In this document: positions 55,941 to 64,000 of the stretch, in pieces
Position numbering within the stretch: position 1 is the stretch's first letter
Layout: each line of letters starts with the position of its first letter
Assembly: GCF_012848175.1 (NCBI RefSeq)
Contig: NZ_CP051651.1
Coordinates: 4,595,501 to 4,659,500, forward strand
DNA length: 64,000 nt
From: Xanthomonas campestris pv. badrii
Lineage (GTDB): Bacteria > Pseudomonadota > Gammaproteobacteria > Xanthomonadales > Xanthomonadaceae
Reading direction: 5' to 3'
Program-made: the position numbers and the translations under genes
The notes under the pieces: model-generated
What the model was told of the DNA's origin: nothing
The model's database searches: none
Seen by the model: only the letters and a program-made list of their open reading frames with translations

Positions 55941-57059
55941 ATGCGTCTGCTGCTGCTTGCCTTGCTGCTGCTCTGCACCGGCCTTGCTCAGGCCGCGCCC
56001 CAACGCATCTTTATCGCCGGCGATTCCATCGCTGCCGAGTATGGCGCCGAGCGCGCGCCACAGGCCGGCTGGGGGCAGATGCTGCAAGGCTGGTTCGACC
56101 CTGCGCAGTGGCAGGTGCACAACCATGCCAAGGGCGGCCGCAGCACCCGTAGTTTCATCGCCGAAGGGCGGCTGGATGCCATTGCCAAGCAACTGAAACG
56201 CGGCGACATCCTGCTGATCCAGTTCGGCCACAACGACGCCAAGCGCGAAGATCCCAGCCGCTACACCGATCCGACCACCGACTATGTGCAGTTCCTGCGC
56301 CGCTTTATCGCCACCGCGCGCGACACCGGTGCCACCCCGATCCTGATCACTCCGGCCGCACGCCTGCTCTACGACTTCGGCGCGCTGCTCGACACGCACG
56401 GCCGCTACACCCTGGCCATGCAGCAACTGGCTGCCGAAGAACACGTGGGCCTGATCGACCTCAATGCCAGCTCCAGCGACTGGATCCGTGCGCTCGGCGA
56501 ACAGGCCGCCAAGCCGTATTTCCTGTTCGTGCCCGAAAAGAATCTTGCCGATGGCACCCACTTCAGCCACGGCGGCGCCACCGCCGTTGCGTGCCTGGTG
56601 GTGCACGGCTGGGTGCAGTTGCAACCAGCGCTCAAACCGCAGTTGCGCCGCGACGCCGATTGCGGTGCCGCGCCCGACACTGCCGCGCAACGCGCCGCAC
56701 AGGCACATCCTTCGTTAGTCGTGCACGAGCGCGACCTCGCCCGCGAACAACCCGGCCCGCACGGCGGTGCCGGCCCCACCACGGCGTATCCGTTCTTCGC
56801 CGATGCCCCCGGGCTGACGTTCGTCATGCGCAAGCGCGTACTGCACAAGGGCGCCGGCATCGGCCTGCACCTGCACGACAAGGACGAGATCTACTACATC
56901 GTCAGCGGCCGCGGCCTGTACGCGCTGGATGGCAAGCAATACGAAGTCGCTGCCGGCGATGCGCTGCTCACGCGGCCGGGAAGCACGCATGCGCTGCAGC
57001 AGACCGGCGACGAGGACCTGATCGTGCTGCTGGCATACACGGTCAAGCCAGCGGGCTGA
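55941..57059 (+). CDS. CE12-type SGNH esterase fused to a cupin domain
   Basis: Encodes 372 residues. The signal peptide ends GLAQAA. Residues 22-245 are an SGNH hydrolase of the rhamnogalacturonan acetylesterase type: IFIAGDSIAAEYG (nucleophile Ser29), HAKGGRSTRSFIAEG, LIQFGHNDAKRED and DGTHFSHGGATAVA (catalytic Asp and His). Residues about 275-370 form a cupin_2 barrel, with GIGLHLHDKDEIYYIVSGRG holding the His-x-His..Glu metal set and RPGSTHALQQTGDEDLIVLL the last His. Exported fusions of this kind are uncommon. The cupin may bind a sugar acid or metal, or act on a pectin product. It lies after the uronate genes and a repeat-rich gap. Confidence 0.87.
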   Translation: MRLLLLALLLLCTGLAQAAPQRIFIAGDSIAAEYGAERAPQAGWGQMLQGWFDPAQWQVHNHAKGGRSTRSFIAEGRLDAIAKQLKRGDILLIQFGHNDAKREDPSRYTDPTTDYVQFLRRFIATARDTGATPILITPAARLLYDFGALLDTHGRYTLAMQQLAAEEHVGLIDLNASSSDWIRALGEQAAKPYFLFVPEKNLADGTHFSHGGATAVACLVVHGWVQLQPALKPQLRRDADCGAAPDTAAQRAAQAHPSLVVHERDLAREQPGPHGGAGPTTAYPFFADAPGLTFVMRKRVLHKGAGIGLHLHDKDEIYYIVSGRGLYALDGKQYEVAAGDALLTRPGSTHALQQTGDEDLIVLLAYTVKPAG

Positions 57060-57108
57060 GCCGGCACCGGCGTGCGCCCCCTTGCGCGCGGATGGTTGCC
57101 TGCTCTGA

Positions 57109-57753
57109 TCAGGCCTTGTCCACCCCGTAGTGCGCCAATCCCAGCCGCGCCAGGTCGCCGAGGCGGCGGTAATACACCTCTTCCCAGCCTTGCACACGCT
57201 GGCGGTCGGTCTCGTTCATCGCGTCGAGGATGTCTTCGATGCTGAGCAGGTCCGGGTCTTCTTCCAGCCGTTCGAACACTGCGCCCAGGCCCTCGATGGC
57301 CTGCCGCGTCTGCGCAGCGCCCATGGCCGCCAGCGCGCGCAGCGCATCGCTGCGGGTGGTGGCGTCCCAGCGGTCGAAATAGCGGGCGTAGCCGCTCTCG
57401 CTCATGTCCGCCTCCAGCCGTGCCAGCGCGATCAGTTCGCGTTCGCCGGGCGACAGCGCATCCAGGCGCCCGCGCAACGTGGCCAGCTTTGCCTGCGCAC
57501 GCGCAGCGCGCCGACGCCACAGCAGTTCGGGCATGTTGAGCAGGCCGTCGGCCGTGGGCGGTGCGATCGCCGGCCAGTTCACGCCGAAGCTGTCGTCGGT
57601 CAGTTGCCATTGCGCGCGCTGGGGCGGCGCGGCCCGCTGCAAAAGGCGATGGGCCTGGATGGGCTCGTCGATGCGCATGCCGTTGGCCAGGGTGAACAGC
57701 AGGCGGGTGTCGTCCAGCTCCAAGCGCCGGATCCGCAGATGCGTCAGGTCCAT
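57109..57753 (-). CDS. DUF2442-like/DUF4375-like two-domain protein
   Basis: Encodes 214 residues. Residues 1-80 resemble DUF2442 (LELDDTRLLFTLANGMRIDE, WQLTDDSFGVNWPAI), a small fold also found in NADP-binding and antitoxin-like settings. Residues about 115-205 resemble DUF4375/DMP19 (ESGYARYFDRWDATTRSDAL, GAAQTRQAIEGLGAVFERLE). No catalytic residue or signal is visible. It points towards the CE12-cupin gene and away from phhA, 73 bases downstream of the phhA stop codon, and may be co-transcribed with phhA. The role is unknown. Confidence 0.65.
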   Translation of the reverse strand: MDLTHLRIRRLELDDTRLLFTLANGMRIDEPIQAHRLLQRAAPPQRAQWQLTDDSFGVNWPAIAPPTADGLLNMPELLWRRRAARAQAKLATLRGRLDALSPGERELIALARLEADMSESGYARYFDRWDATTRSDALRALAAMGAAQTRQAIEGLGAVFERLEEDPDLLSIEDILDAMNETDRQRVQGWEEVYYRRLGDLARLGLAHYGVDKA

Positions 57754-57826
57754 TGAGCGAAGGCGATGTGGGGAACCTCGACCTTAGTGCGCAGGGACGG
57801 CGGTGTCGAGCCAGCTGGCAGTGCCC

Positions 57827-58717
57827 TCACACGTCGCCGTCGCGGCTGAAGCCTTCGCCGCTGCCGCGCTGGAACACCCGGTCGCTGTCCAGCACATCGC
57901 CGGCCGGCAGCTGCGCCTGCTGCGCCAACGCGGCGTAGATGGGGGTGAAGTCCGGGCTGGTGGCGTCCATCAACTGCGCGAAGCTGTCGATGACGAAATA
58001 GGTCTTCTGGTAGGTGTCGATGCGATAGCGCGTGCGCATGATGCGCTGCAGGTCGAAGCCGATGCGATTGGGCGCGTCCGATTCCAGCGAATACAGCGAT
58101 TCGCCCTTGGACGATACGATGCCTGCGCCATAGATGCGCAGCCCCTGCGCGGTGTTGATCAGGCCGAACTCCACCGTGTACCAGTACAGGCGCGTCAGGT
58201 TCTGCAGCGCGTCCGCACCGATGCCGTGCGCCTTGACCCCGCCGCGGCCGTAGGCCTGCATGAAGTCGGCGAACACCGGGTTCATCAGCAGCGGCACATG
58301 CCCGAACAGGTCGTGGAACAGGTCCGGTTCGGCGATGTAGTCGATCTGGTCCGGGCGGCGGATCCACCAGGTCACCGGGAAACGCTGGTTGGCCAGATGA
58401 TCGAAGAAGTCCAGTTCCGGCAGCAGGCCTTCCACGCCCACCAGGGTCCAGCCGGTGGCCGCCTGCAGCACCGCGTTGAGCGCGTCGAAGCGGGGGATCT
58501 GCGTGTCGTCCATGCCCATGGCGTCCTGTGCCTGCAGGAATTCATCGCAGGCGCGACCGACCAGCAATTCGCGCTGGCGCCGGTACAAGCTGCCCCAGGT
58601 GGCGTGGTCGTCGGCGCTGTAGCCGTCCCACGGCTGGCTGACCACCGCCGTGGTGTAGACCGGCACATAGCCCTTGTCGGTGAGCTGGTTTTCGACGCGG
58701 CGCGGGGCGGTATTCAT
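57827..58717 (-). CDS. phhA: PhhA, phenylalanine 4-monooxygenase
   Basis: Encodes 296 residues. ATG 58717 was chosen; the open frame goes 102 bases further up into the regulatory region. The bacterial aromatic amino acid hydroxylase core is clear: YSADDHATWGSLYRRQ, EPDLFHDLFGHVPLLMNPVF (iron-binding His and His) and RLYWYTVEFGLI (Glu ligand). With tetrahydropterin and oxygen it converts phenylalanine to tyrosine. An Lrp/AsnC gene faces it across a 129-base region with a long palindrome, the usual arrangement for control by aromatic amino acids. Confidence 0.95.
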   Translation of the reverse strand: MNTAPRRVENQLTDKGYVPVYTTAVVSQPWDGYSADDHATWGSLYRRQRELLVGRACDEFLQAQDAMGMDDTQIPRFDALNAVLQAATGWTLVGVEGLLPELDFFDHLANQRFPVTWWIRRPDQIDYIAEPDLFHDLFGHVPLLMNPVFADFMQAYGRGGVKAHGIGADALQNLTRLYWYTVEFGLINTAQGLRIYGAGIVSSKGESLYSLESDAPNRIGFDLQRIMRTRYRIDTYQKTYFVIDSFAQLMDATSPDFTPIYAALAQQAQLPAGDVLDSDRVFQRGSGEGFSRDGDV

Positions 58718-58780
58718 GCGGGCAGGAAGTCCGTGGCGGCAGGCGTTCACCATAGCCGGATCGCTGCGCAACAGGATTGC

Positions 58781-58817
58781 GAATCTTGCGCAACCAGGCG
58801 ATTGACGCGCAAGATTC
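58781..58817. promoter_or_regulatory. 11-bp palindrome in the phhA-lrp divergent region
   Basis: GAATCTTGCGC (58781-58791) and GCGCAAGATTC (58807-58817) are perfect inverted repeats with a 15-base spacer. The half-sites GTTGC..GCAAC recur just before the lrp start (58832-58844). This is a likely binding site for the Lrp/AsnC protein encoded next. Confidence 0.65.
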
Positions 58818-58846
58818 ATGCGTCTTGATCAGTTGCTGCGCAACAT

Positions 58847-59329
58847 ATGAATCAGCCCATCGCCCTGGACCGCACCGATCTGCGGTTGCTGGCCCTGCTG
58901 CAGACGCAGGGGCGCAGCAGCAACGCCGAACTCGCCGTGCAGGTGAACCTTTCCGCCTCGGCCTGCCTGCGCCGCACCCAGCGGCTGGAGGCGGCCGGCA
59001 TCATCGCCGGCTATGGCGCACGGCTGGATGCGCGTGCGCTGGGGCTGGGGCTGCAGGCCTTCGTGCGGGTACAGCTGGAACAGCACGGCCAGGCCGACAT
59101 CGAGTTGTTCGCCGATGGCGTGCGTGGCTGGGATGAAGTGGTGGCGTGCTGGGCGCTGACCGGCGACATGGATTACCTGTTGCAGGTGCAGGTGCGCGAT
59201 CTGGAGCACTTCTCGCGCTTCCTGCTCGACCGCCTGCTCAACGCCACCGGCGTGTCCGACGTCAATTCCAGCTTCGTGCTGCGCACGGTCAAGGCGCCCG
59301 AGGGCCTACCGCTGTCGCATCTGGCGTGA
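58847..59329 (+). CDS. Lrp/AsnC-family regulator, probably of phhA
   Basis: Encodes 160 residues. The DNA-binding helix-turn-helix is DLRLLALLQTQGRSSNAELA, then QVNLSASACLRRTQRLEAAG and IIAGYGARLDARALG. The RAM effector domain follows (VACWALTGDMDYLLQVQVRD, LNATGVSDVNSSFVLRTVK). Divergent pairing with phhA and the palindrome between them suggest that it responds to phenylalanine or tyrosine. Length is standard. Confidence 0.93.
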   Translation: MNQPIALDRTDLRLLALLQTQGRSSNAELAVQVNLSASACLRRTQRLEAAGIIAGYGARLDARALGLGLQAFVRVQLEQHGQADIELFADGVRGWDEVVACWALTGDMDYLLQVQVRDLEHFSRFLLDRLLNATGVSDVNSSFVLRTVKAPEGLPLSHLA

Positions 59330-59624
59330 GGGGCGCCGTCAGCAGGGCGCTTGCAAGCGCAGCGTGGCAGCCCCCGGCCCTGCCGCTCCATGTGCGATCA
59401 GCGACCAGCGGGCCGCCACGCAGGCGAAGCCATCGGCAGAGCTGCGCGGCCGCTACTGCACGCAGCGGTTGCAGCGGTTGCAGATGCACGCAGAAAAAAT
59501 GCGCCCGCTGGTGTAGGAGCGGCCCTGGCCGCGAAGCCTTACCGCTAACCCAGGAGGACGGTACGCGGCAGCTGCGCCATCGTGCAGTACGGCCGCCAGC
59601 CCCTTCATCGGACCTGCAGCCGCG
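59330..59624. other. Convergent spacer between lrp and the patatin gene
   Basis: About 295 bases with no supported gene. Repeats of GCAGCGGTTGCAGCGGTTGC (59462 on) and GGTGTAGGAGCGGCC-type sequence (59512 on), common in dispersed Xanthomonas elements, are present. No terminator with a T-run was found. Confidence 0.45.
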
Positions 59625-60662
59625 TTACGGCGCCACGCAGTCCCTGTCCTTGCCGCGCAGCTTGTCCCAGCGTGTGCGCTGTTCCAGGCAACGCTGGTAG
59701 GCCTGTTGTTTTGCGGCGGCCGCCTGTTCGGCCGCATTGCGCACCGCGCTACTGCGTGCGGCCTGCAACTGGGCGATCTTGGCGCGGATCTGCGGCATCG
59801 CCGCCATCGCGGCGCGCTCGCCTTCCAGGATCGCGGTGCCGCGCTGGTTGAAATCGGCAGAGCCGATATCGCTGACCTTGGGGCGAATCACCACGTCGGC
59901 GCGCTTGAGTTCGGCTTCGCCCAGGCGCTGGCCCATGATCGAGATCGACTGATTCACCGTTCCCAGCAGATCGCCCGGGTTCTTGCCGCTGGCCTTGCTG
60001 GAAATGTCCACCGCCACCACGAACTCGGCGCCAAGCTGGCGCGCGGCATCCACCGGCACCGGGCTGACCACGCCGCCGTCGACGAAGTGATAGTTGCCGA
60101 TGGTCACCGGCTCGAACACGCCGGGAATGCTGCTGGACGCGCGCACGGCCTGACCGGCATTGCCGCGCACGAACACGATCCGTTCGCCGTCTTCCAGGCG
60201 CGTGGACACGGCCGCGAACGGCTTGCGCAACGTCTCGATCGGCTTGCCGCCGAGTTGCGTATTGACGTAGTCCTGCAGCTTTTGCCCCTGCACCAGGCCG
60301 CCGGACAACAGCCGCACATCGCGGATGCTGGTCTGGTCCAGCGCAACGGCCTTTTCCTGCATCTGGAACGCATCCATGCCACTGGCATACAACGCCCCGA
60401 CCACGCTGCCGGCGCTGGTACCCGACACCACCACCGGCGCCAACCCGTTGGCCTCCAGCATCTTGATCACGCCGATATGCGCAAAGCCCTTGGCCGCGCC
60501 GCCGCCGAGCGCGATGCCGATCTTCACCGGCTTGGGTGCGGCGGTGGTCGGCGCCTGTACGACCGGCGCCGGCGCAGCCGCGCGCGGCTCGCCACCGCAG
60601 GCCGCGAGCAGGCCGAGCAGGCACAACAGCGTAAGCGAGCGGGGACGGTGGAGCGCAGTCAT
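59625..60662 (-). CDS. Patatin-like phospholipase lipoprotein
   Basis: Encodes 345 residues. A lipoprotein signal (SLTLLCLLGLLAACGG) with lipobox LLAAC places it on a membrane. The patatin domain has IALGGGAAKGFAHIGV (oxyanion hole), VVSGTSAGSVVGAL (G-x-S-x-G nucleophile) and YHFVDGGVVSPVPV (catalytic Asp). After residue 270 an Ala-rich helical tail (AARSSAVRNAAEQAAAAKQQ) ends in a Cys-containing segment. Similar to RssA-type bacterial patatins; it probably hydrolyses phospholipids in the envelope. ATG 60662 was selected because it gives the lipoprotein signal; the open frame upstream is repeat sequence. Confidence 0.9.
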   Translation of the reverse strand: MTALHRPRSLTLLCLLGLLAACGGEPRAAAPAPVVQAPTTAAPKPVKIGIALGGGAAKGFAHIGVIKMLEANGLAPVVVSGTSAGSVVGALYASGMDAFQMQEKAVALDQTSIRDVRLLSGGLVQGQKLQDYVNTQLGGKPIETLRKPFAAVSTRLEDGERIVFVRGNAGQAVRASSSIPGVFEPVTIGNYHFVDGGVVSPVPVDAARQLGAEFVVAVDISSKASGKNPGDLLGTVNQSISIMGQRLGEAELKRADVVIRPKVSDIGSADFNQRGTAILEGERAAMAAMPQIRAKIAQLQAARSSAVRNAAEQAAAAKQQAYQRCLEQRTRWDKLRGKDRDCVAP

Positions 60663-60714
60663 GGCGGAAACGTGTCGGGAAAGGCGAAGGAGAATACACG
60701 CCTCGCGGACACGG

Positions 60715-61440
60715 CGACGCCATGCATGTCCTTCCCCCGCCTGCGGGGAAAGGTGCCCAAAGGGCGGATGGGGGCAGGATGGCCGACAGTCGACCAGCAC
60801 AGGTGCACTCTTCCCCAGCCTGCTGCCCTCACCCCAGCCCTCTCCCGCAGGCGGGAGAGGGGGCAGTCTGCGGGGGACGGACAGCGTGCAGGTTCACCCC
60901 GACCGTGCAGGTTCAGATCGAGCGTGCAGGTTCAACCCGGGCAGTCGTGCCATTGCGCACGTCCGTACCGCTCAGGGAGCGACGGCGCAGCCCAACCCCC
61001 GCTCGCACGGATACCGACTTGCCCCAGACATCGACGCCATCCATATCCTTCCCCCGCCTGCGGGGGAAGGTGCCCAAAGGGCGGATGGGGGCAGGGTGGC
61101 CGACAGTCGATCAGCCCAGGTGCACTCTTCCCCAGCCTGCTGCCCTCACCCCAGCCCTCTCCCGCAGGCGGGAGAGGGGGCAGTCTGCGGGGGACGGACA
61201 GCGTGCAGGTTCACCCCGACCGTGCAGGCTCAGATCGAGCGTGCAGGTTCAACCCGGGCAGTCGTGCCATTGCGCACTCCTGTACTGCGTAAGGGAACGC
61301 CCGCGCAGCCCACCCCCCGCTCGCGCAGATACCGGCTTGCCCCAGACATTGACGTCATCCATATCCTTCCCCCGCCTGCGGGGGAAGGTGCCCGAAGGGC
61401 GGATGGGAGCAGGATGGCCAGCACTCGATCAGCACAGCTG
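60715..61440. repeat. Tandem direct repeat, unit about 318 bases, 2.3 copies
   Basis: Copies begin near 60715, 61032 and 61350. Each opens with GACGCCATCCATATCC-like sequence, then TTCCCCCGCCTGCGGGGGAA and GGTGCCCAAAGGGCGGATGGG, followed by CTGACCCCAGCCCTCTCCCG and GCAGGTTCACCCCGACCGTG. Identity between copies one and two is above 90 percent by eye. The third stops after about 90 bases. No gene is supported inside the 60663-61541 interval. It is a REP-rich unit that has been tandemly amplified. Confidence 0.85.
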
Positions 61441-61541
61441 CACTTCCGAGCAAGCCGGATCTGGTCGCCGCTTCTGGACGTATACCGAGTGGCGCTTCGT
61501 TGCACGGAACGCGGCAACCGCGGCCTGACCCCGCCCAACCC

Positions 61542-62552
61542 TCAGAACCGGTTATCCCCATCCAGCAGCCGCCCCAGACCGCCCAGCACCGAGCCTTCGC
61601 CGCGTTGCTGGCCGCCGGCCTGCGGGGCAGCCTGCAGCATGCGGCCGGCCATGCGCGAGAACGGCAGCGATTGCAGCCAGACCTTGCCGGGGCCGGTGAG
61701 GGTGGCCAGGAACACGCCTTCGCCACCGAAGAACATGCTCTTCAGGCCAGCTACGCGGCGCACGTCCATGTCCACGCCGGCGTGATAGGCCACCACGCAG
61801 CCGGTATCGACATCGATGCGTTCGCCCGGGCCCAGTTCGCGCTCCATCACGGTGCCGCCGGCGTGCACGAACACCCAGCCGTCGCCTTCGAGCTTCTGCA
61901 TGATGAAGCCCTCGCCACCGAACAGGCCGGTGAGGATCTTCTTCTGGAAGGCGATGCCCAGCGACACTCCGCGGGCGCCGGCCAGGAAGCTGTCCTTCTG
62001 GCAGATCAGCCGCCCGCCGTGTTCGGACAGGCGCAGCGCCAGCACCGTGCCCGGGTAGGGTGCGGCAAATGCCACCTTGGCCTTGCCGCTGCCGGCATGG
62101 GTGAACACGGTGGTGAACAGGCTCTCGCCGGTGACCACGCGCTTGCCGGCCGAGAGCAGTTTGCCCATCAAGCCGCCGCCACCGCTCTGGCCGGCATGCG
62201 AGCCGTCGCCGAACACGGTGTCCATCTGCACGGCCGAATCCTTGTACATCAGGGCGCCGGCCTCGGCGATCGCGCTTTCGCCCGGATCCAGCTCCACTTC
62301 GACGAACTGCATGTCGTTGCCGACGATGCGGTAATCGATCTCGTCGGCAGTGCCGGCCGCGCCGGTCAGCGGCGGCGGGGCGCTGCCGCCGCTGTGCAGC
62401 TCGGCCAGTTGCCGGGCCGGGGTCCAGCCATCGAGTCCGTCGCGCCAGGCCAGGGCATCGGGCTGGCGCTGGGCATGCGCGTGCGCACTGGCATCGTCGA
62501 GCGGGCCGATGCGGTCGGCCTGTCCGGGAACATGGAAATACCACTGGGCCAT
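61542..62552 (-). CDS. AIM24/TIGR00266-family protein with N-terminal GYF-like domain
   Basis: Encodes 336 residues. ATG 62552 gives an N-terminal GYF_2-like domain (QWYFHVPGQADRIGPLDDAS, DGLDGWTPARQL). Residues about 75-300 are the AIM24/TIGR00266 fold, made of repeated beta-hairpins (GEGFIMQKLEGDGWVFVHAG, ELGPGERIDVDTGCVVAYHA, FGGEGVFLATLTGPGKVWLQ). The tail is Gly/Gln-rich. Function is not established for bacterial members; the fold is related to TRAP-like oligomers. No partner genes are in the same direction nearby except the ABC ATPase 115 bases upstream. Confidence 0.85.
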   Translation of the reverse strand: MAQWYFHVPGQADRIGPLDDASAHAHAQRQPDALAWRDGLDGWTPARQLAELHSGGSAPPPLTGAAGTADEIDYRIVGNDMQFVEVELDPGESAIAEAGALMYKDSAVQMDTVFGDGSHAGQSGGGGLMGKLLSAGKRVVTGESLFTTVFTHAGSGKAKVAFAAPYPGTVLALRLSEHGGRLICQKDSFLAGARGVSLGIAFQKKILTGLFGGEGFIMQKLEGDGWVFVHAGGTVMERELGPGERIDVDTGCVVAYHAGVDMDVRRVAGLKSMFFGGEGVFLATLTGPGKVWLQSLPFSRMAGRMLQAAPQAGGQQRGEGSVLGGLGRLLDGDNRF

Positions 62553-62666
62553 CGGGACGACTCCTGCCTGTGTGTGTGCGGAGTCTAAGCGCAACAGCGG
62601 CGGGTGCGTCCCGTGTCCAAGGTCATGCGGTGGCACACACGCCGAACGCGCGCGCCCGCGAGGGGG

Positions 62667-63506
62667 TCACTGCCCAACCGTGGCCCAGTAACGCTCGCCA
62701 TCGCGCTGAACCCGCACCGGGCCATCGAAGACCGCCGACAGGCTGGCATCGGTCAGCACCGCCTCGCGGCTGCCATCGGCCACCACCTTGCCGGCGCGCA
62801 ACAGGATCACCCGCGCAATCTCCGGCACGATCTCTTCGATGTGGTGGGTCACCAGCACCAGCGTGATGCCTTGCTGGGCAAGCTGGCGCATGGTGTCGAG
62901 CAGGTGCTGGCGTGCGACCAGATCCAGGCCGGTGGAGGGCTCGTCCAGCAACAGCGCCTGCGGGCGGTTGACCAATGCGCGGGCGATCAGCACGCGGCGT
63001 GTTTCGCCGGCCGACAACTCGGCGAACGGGCGGTCCAGCAGCGGCAAGGCGCGCGCCAAGGTCAGCGCTTCGCGCGCCCGGGCACGCATGTCGTCGCTGA
63101 TCTCGCGGTGCGGTGGCACCACGTAGCTGGCAAAGAAGCCGGACAGCACCGCGCTTTCCACATCCAGCCCCGGCATGTCGGCCAGGTTGACGCTCAGATC
63201 GCCGGTGACGATGCCCAGCTGCGAGCGCAACCGGTCCACCTGCCAGCGCGTGAGCCCCAGCACCTTCACCGACGCCTGGCCATCGCCGCGCGCCAATGGA
63301 TACAGCTCGCGGGTGATGAGCTTGATGAAGGACGACTTGCCGCAGCCATTGGGCCCGAGGATGGCGGTGTGCTGCCCCAGCGCGATGCGCAAGGACAAGC
63401 TGTGCAGCACGCGAACCTGGCCGCGCATCACACTTGCCTGGTCGAGTTCGATCAACGCGGTGGCGTTTGTATCGGCAGCAGCAGAAGAAGAAACGGCAAC
63501 AGTCAT
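62667..63506 (-). CDS. ABC transporter ATP-binding protein, stand-alone
   Basis: Encodes 279 residues. Walker A is LGPNGCGKSS, the signature is LSAGETRRV, Walker B is ALLLDEPSTG and the switch is LVTHHIEE. Q-loop and D-loop are in place, so it should hydrolyse ATP. No permease gene is next to it. Its closest pattern is of ABC ATPases for molybdenum-like or unknown substrates (ModF/YlmA-like), which are often orphans. ATG 63506 was used; the frame extends upstream to 63560. Confidence 0.88.
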   Translation of the reverse strand: MTVAVSSSAAADTNATALIELDQASVMRGQVRVLHSLSLRIALGQHTAILGPNGCGKSSFIKLITRELYPLARGDGQASVKVLGLTRWQVDRLRSQLGIVTGDLSVNLADMPGLDVESAVLSGFFASYVVPPHREISDDMRARAREALTLARALPLLDRPFAELSAGETRRVLIARALVNRPQALLLDEPSTGLDLVARQHLLDTMRQLAQQGITLVLVTHHIEEIVPEIARVILLRAGKVVADGSREAVLTDASLSAVFDGPVRVQRDGERYWATVGQ

Positions 63507-63649
63507 ACGCAACGTCGGGTCGTGGAGAAACGTGTGAACCGCTTTAGGAACGTAGGGCACACCCTACGCAAGCGAAGGGTGAAGTTTGCCGCGATCGCCC
63601 CCATCATGTCTGCATCAACCAATGAGATGCCGCCGCTGTGGACTTGCCG

Positions 63650-64000
63650 ATGCTGCCCGACCCGATCATCGACTTGCTGACGTCCGGCGTGGCTGGCCTG
63701 GGTGTCTGGGGCATGCTTGCCGTGCTGCTGGTGTTCACCCAGCTCACCATCTTCGCGGTGACCTTGTACCTGCATCGCAGCCAGGCGCACCGCGGTGTGG
63801 ATTTCCATCCGGTGCTGGCGCACTTCTTCCGCTTCTGGACCTGGCTCACCACTTCGATGATCACCCGCGAATGGGTGGCGATCCATCGCAAGCACCACGC
63901 CAAGGTCGAAACCGACGAAGATCCGCACAGCCCGCAGACCAAGGGCATCAGCCAGGTGTTCTGGCGCGGCGTGGAGCTGTATCGGCAGGCACGTGCCGAG
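63650..64000 (+). CDS. Fatty acid desaturase, N-terminal part (cut by window edge)
   Basis: The frame runs off the window, and 117 residues are visible. They show a hydrophobic helix (GVWGMLAVLLVFTQLTIFAV) and the first two His boxes of membrane desaturases: YLHRSQAHRGVDFHP (H-x4-H) and IHRKHHAKVETDEDPHSP (H-x2-HH). It introduces a double bond into acyl chains in the membrane. ATG 63650 was used; a GTG at 63638, in frame, may be the true start. It faces away from the ABC ATPase gene across a 143-base divergent gap. Confidence 0.88.
   Translation, partial: MLPDPIIDLLTSGVAGLGVWGMLAVLLVFTQLTIFAVTLYLHRSQAHRGVDFHPVLAHFFRFWTWLTTSMITREWVAIHRKHHAKVETDEDPHSPQTKGISQVFWRGVELYRQARAE

Noticed and set aside
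60722..61500. Possible CRISPR array in the repeated region
   Set aside because: The repeats are hundreds of bases long with no short unique spacers between them, and no cas genes are near; they are tandem REP-rich units.
61552..62544. Arg-rich minus-strand frame overlapping the AIM24 gene
   Set aside because: It is the alternative frame of a well-supported protein and is extremely Arg-rich, typical of an out-of-frame reading.

Overview
The window is a GC-rich gammaproteobacterial chromosome segment, almost certainly from a Xanthomonas. The grounds are paired carbohydrate-type TonB-dependent receptors beside pectin enzymes, a type IV secretion effector with a C-terminal XVIPCD-like domain, integron attC sites of the Xanthomonas type, GlgE with a long N-terminal extension next to a TreS-maltokinase fusion, and many dispersed REP-like repeats. 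No species assignment is made.

Layout. (1) 1-10.7 kb: pectin uptake and cleavage. Two tandem TonB-dependent receptors (the first cut by the window edge), a pectin methylesterase, a PL10-type pectate lyase and a very large exported LamG-containing protein of unknown activity. (2) 10.7-28 kb: an accessory region. It holds a cluster of integron cassettes without an integrase in view (two HEPN-like proteins, a GIY-YIG gene broken by an amber codon, a TIR fragment). Next come a probable T4SS antibacterial effector with an HExxH motif and two paralogous candidate immunity lipoproteins, a SymE-like gene behind a structured leader, and a broken sigma-factor gene. An Rhs toxin locus follows, with one complete toxin, a displaced second tip, candidate immunity genes for both, and a third core fragment cut by an IS3-family element. 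(3) 28.3-37 kb: an overlapping glgE / treS-mak / glgB operon for alpha-glucan and trehalose metabolism by the GlgE route. (4) 37.5-41.5 kb: a small PepSY membrane operon, a phosphodiesterase and a Tat-exported aldo/keto reductase.

(5) 41.7-57 kb: a second pectin and uronate block. It has two CE12-type esterases (one fused to a cupin), a type B carboxylesterase, an alpha/beta hydrolase, an FAH-fold hydratase, a three-part TRAP transporter, a GH43-type enzyme, a LacI-family regulator, KduI, KduD and an RpiB/LacA/LacB-type isomerase. Four copies of an 18-bp motif related to CAATGACACCGGTTTACC lie upstream of the hydratase-TRAP operon, the GH43 gene, the lacI-type gene itself and kduI. This suggests one local regulon controlled by this LacI protein. 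(6) 57-64 kb: mostly ordinary chromosome. It holds a DUF2442/DUF4375-like protein, phenylalanine hydroxylase with a divergent Lrp/AsnC regulator, a patatin lipoprotein, a tandem 318-bp repeat, an AIM24-type protein, an ABC ATPase and the start of a fatty acid desaturase.

Working together, regions 1 and 5 describe a route from pectin outside the cell to unsaturated uronate processing by KduI and KduD inside it. Outside the cell the chain is demethylation, deacetylation and lyase cleavage; receptors and a TRAP carrier then import the products. Region 2 looks like a turnover zone for weapons against other bacteria and for defence genes.
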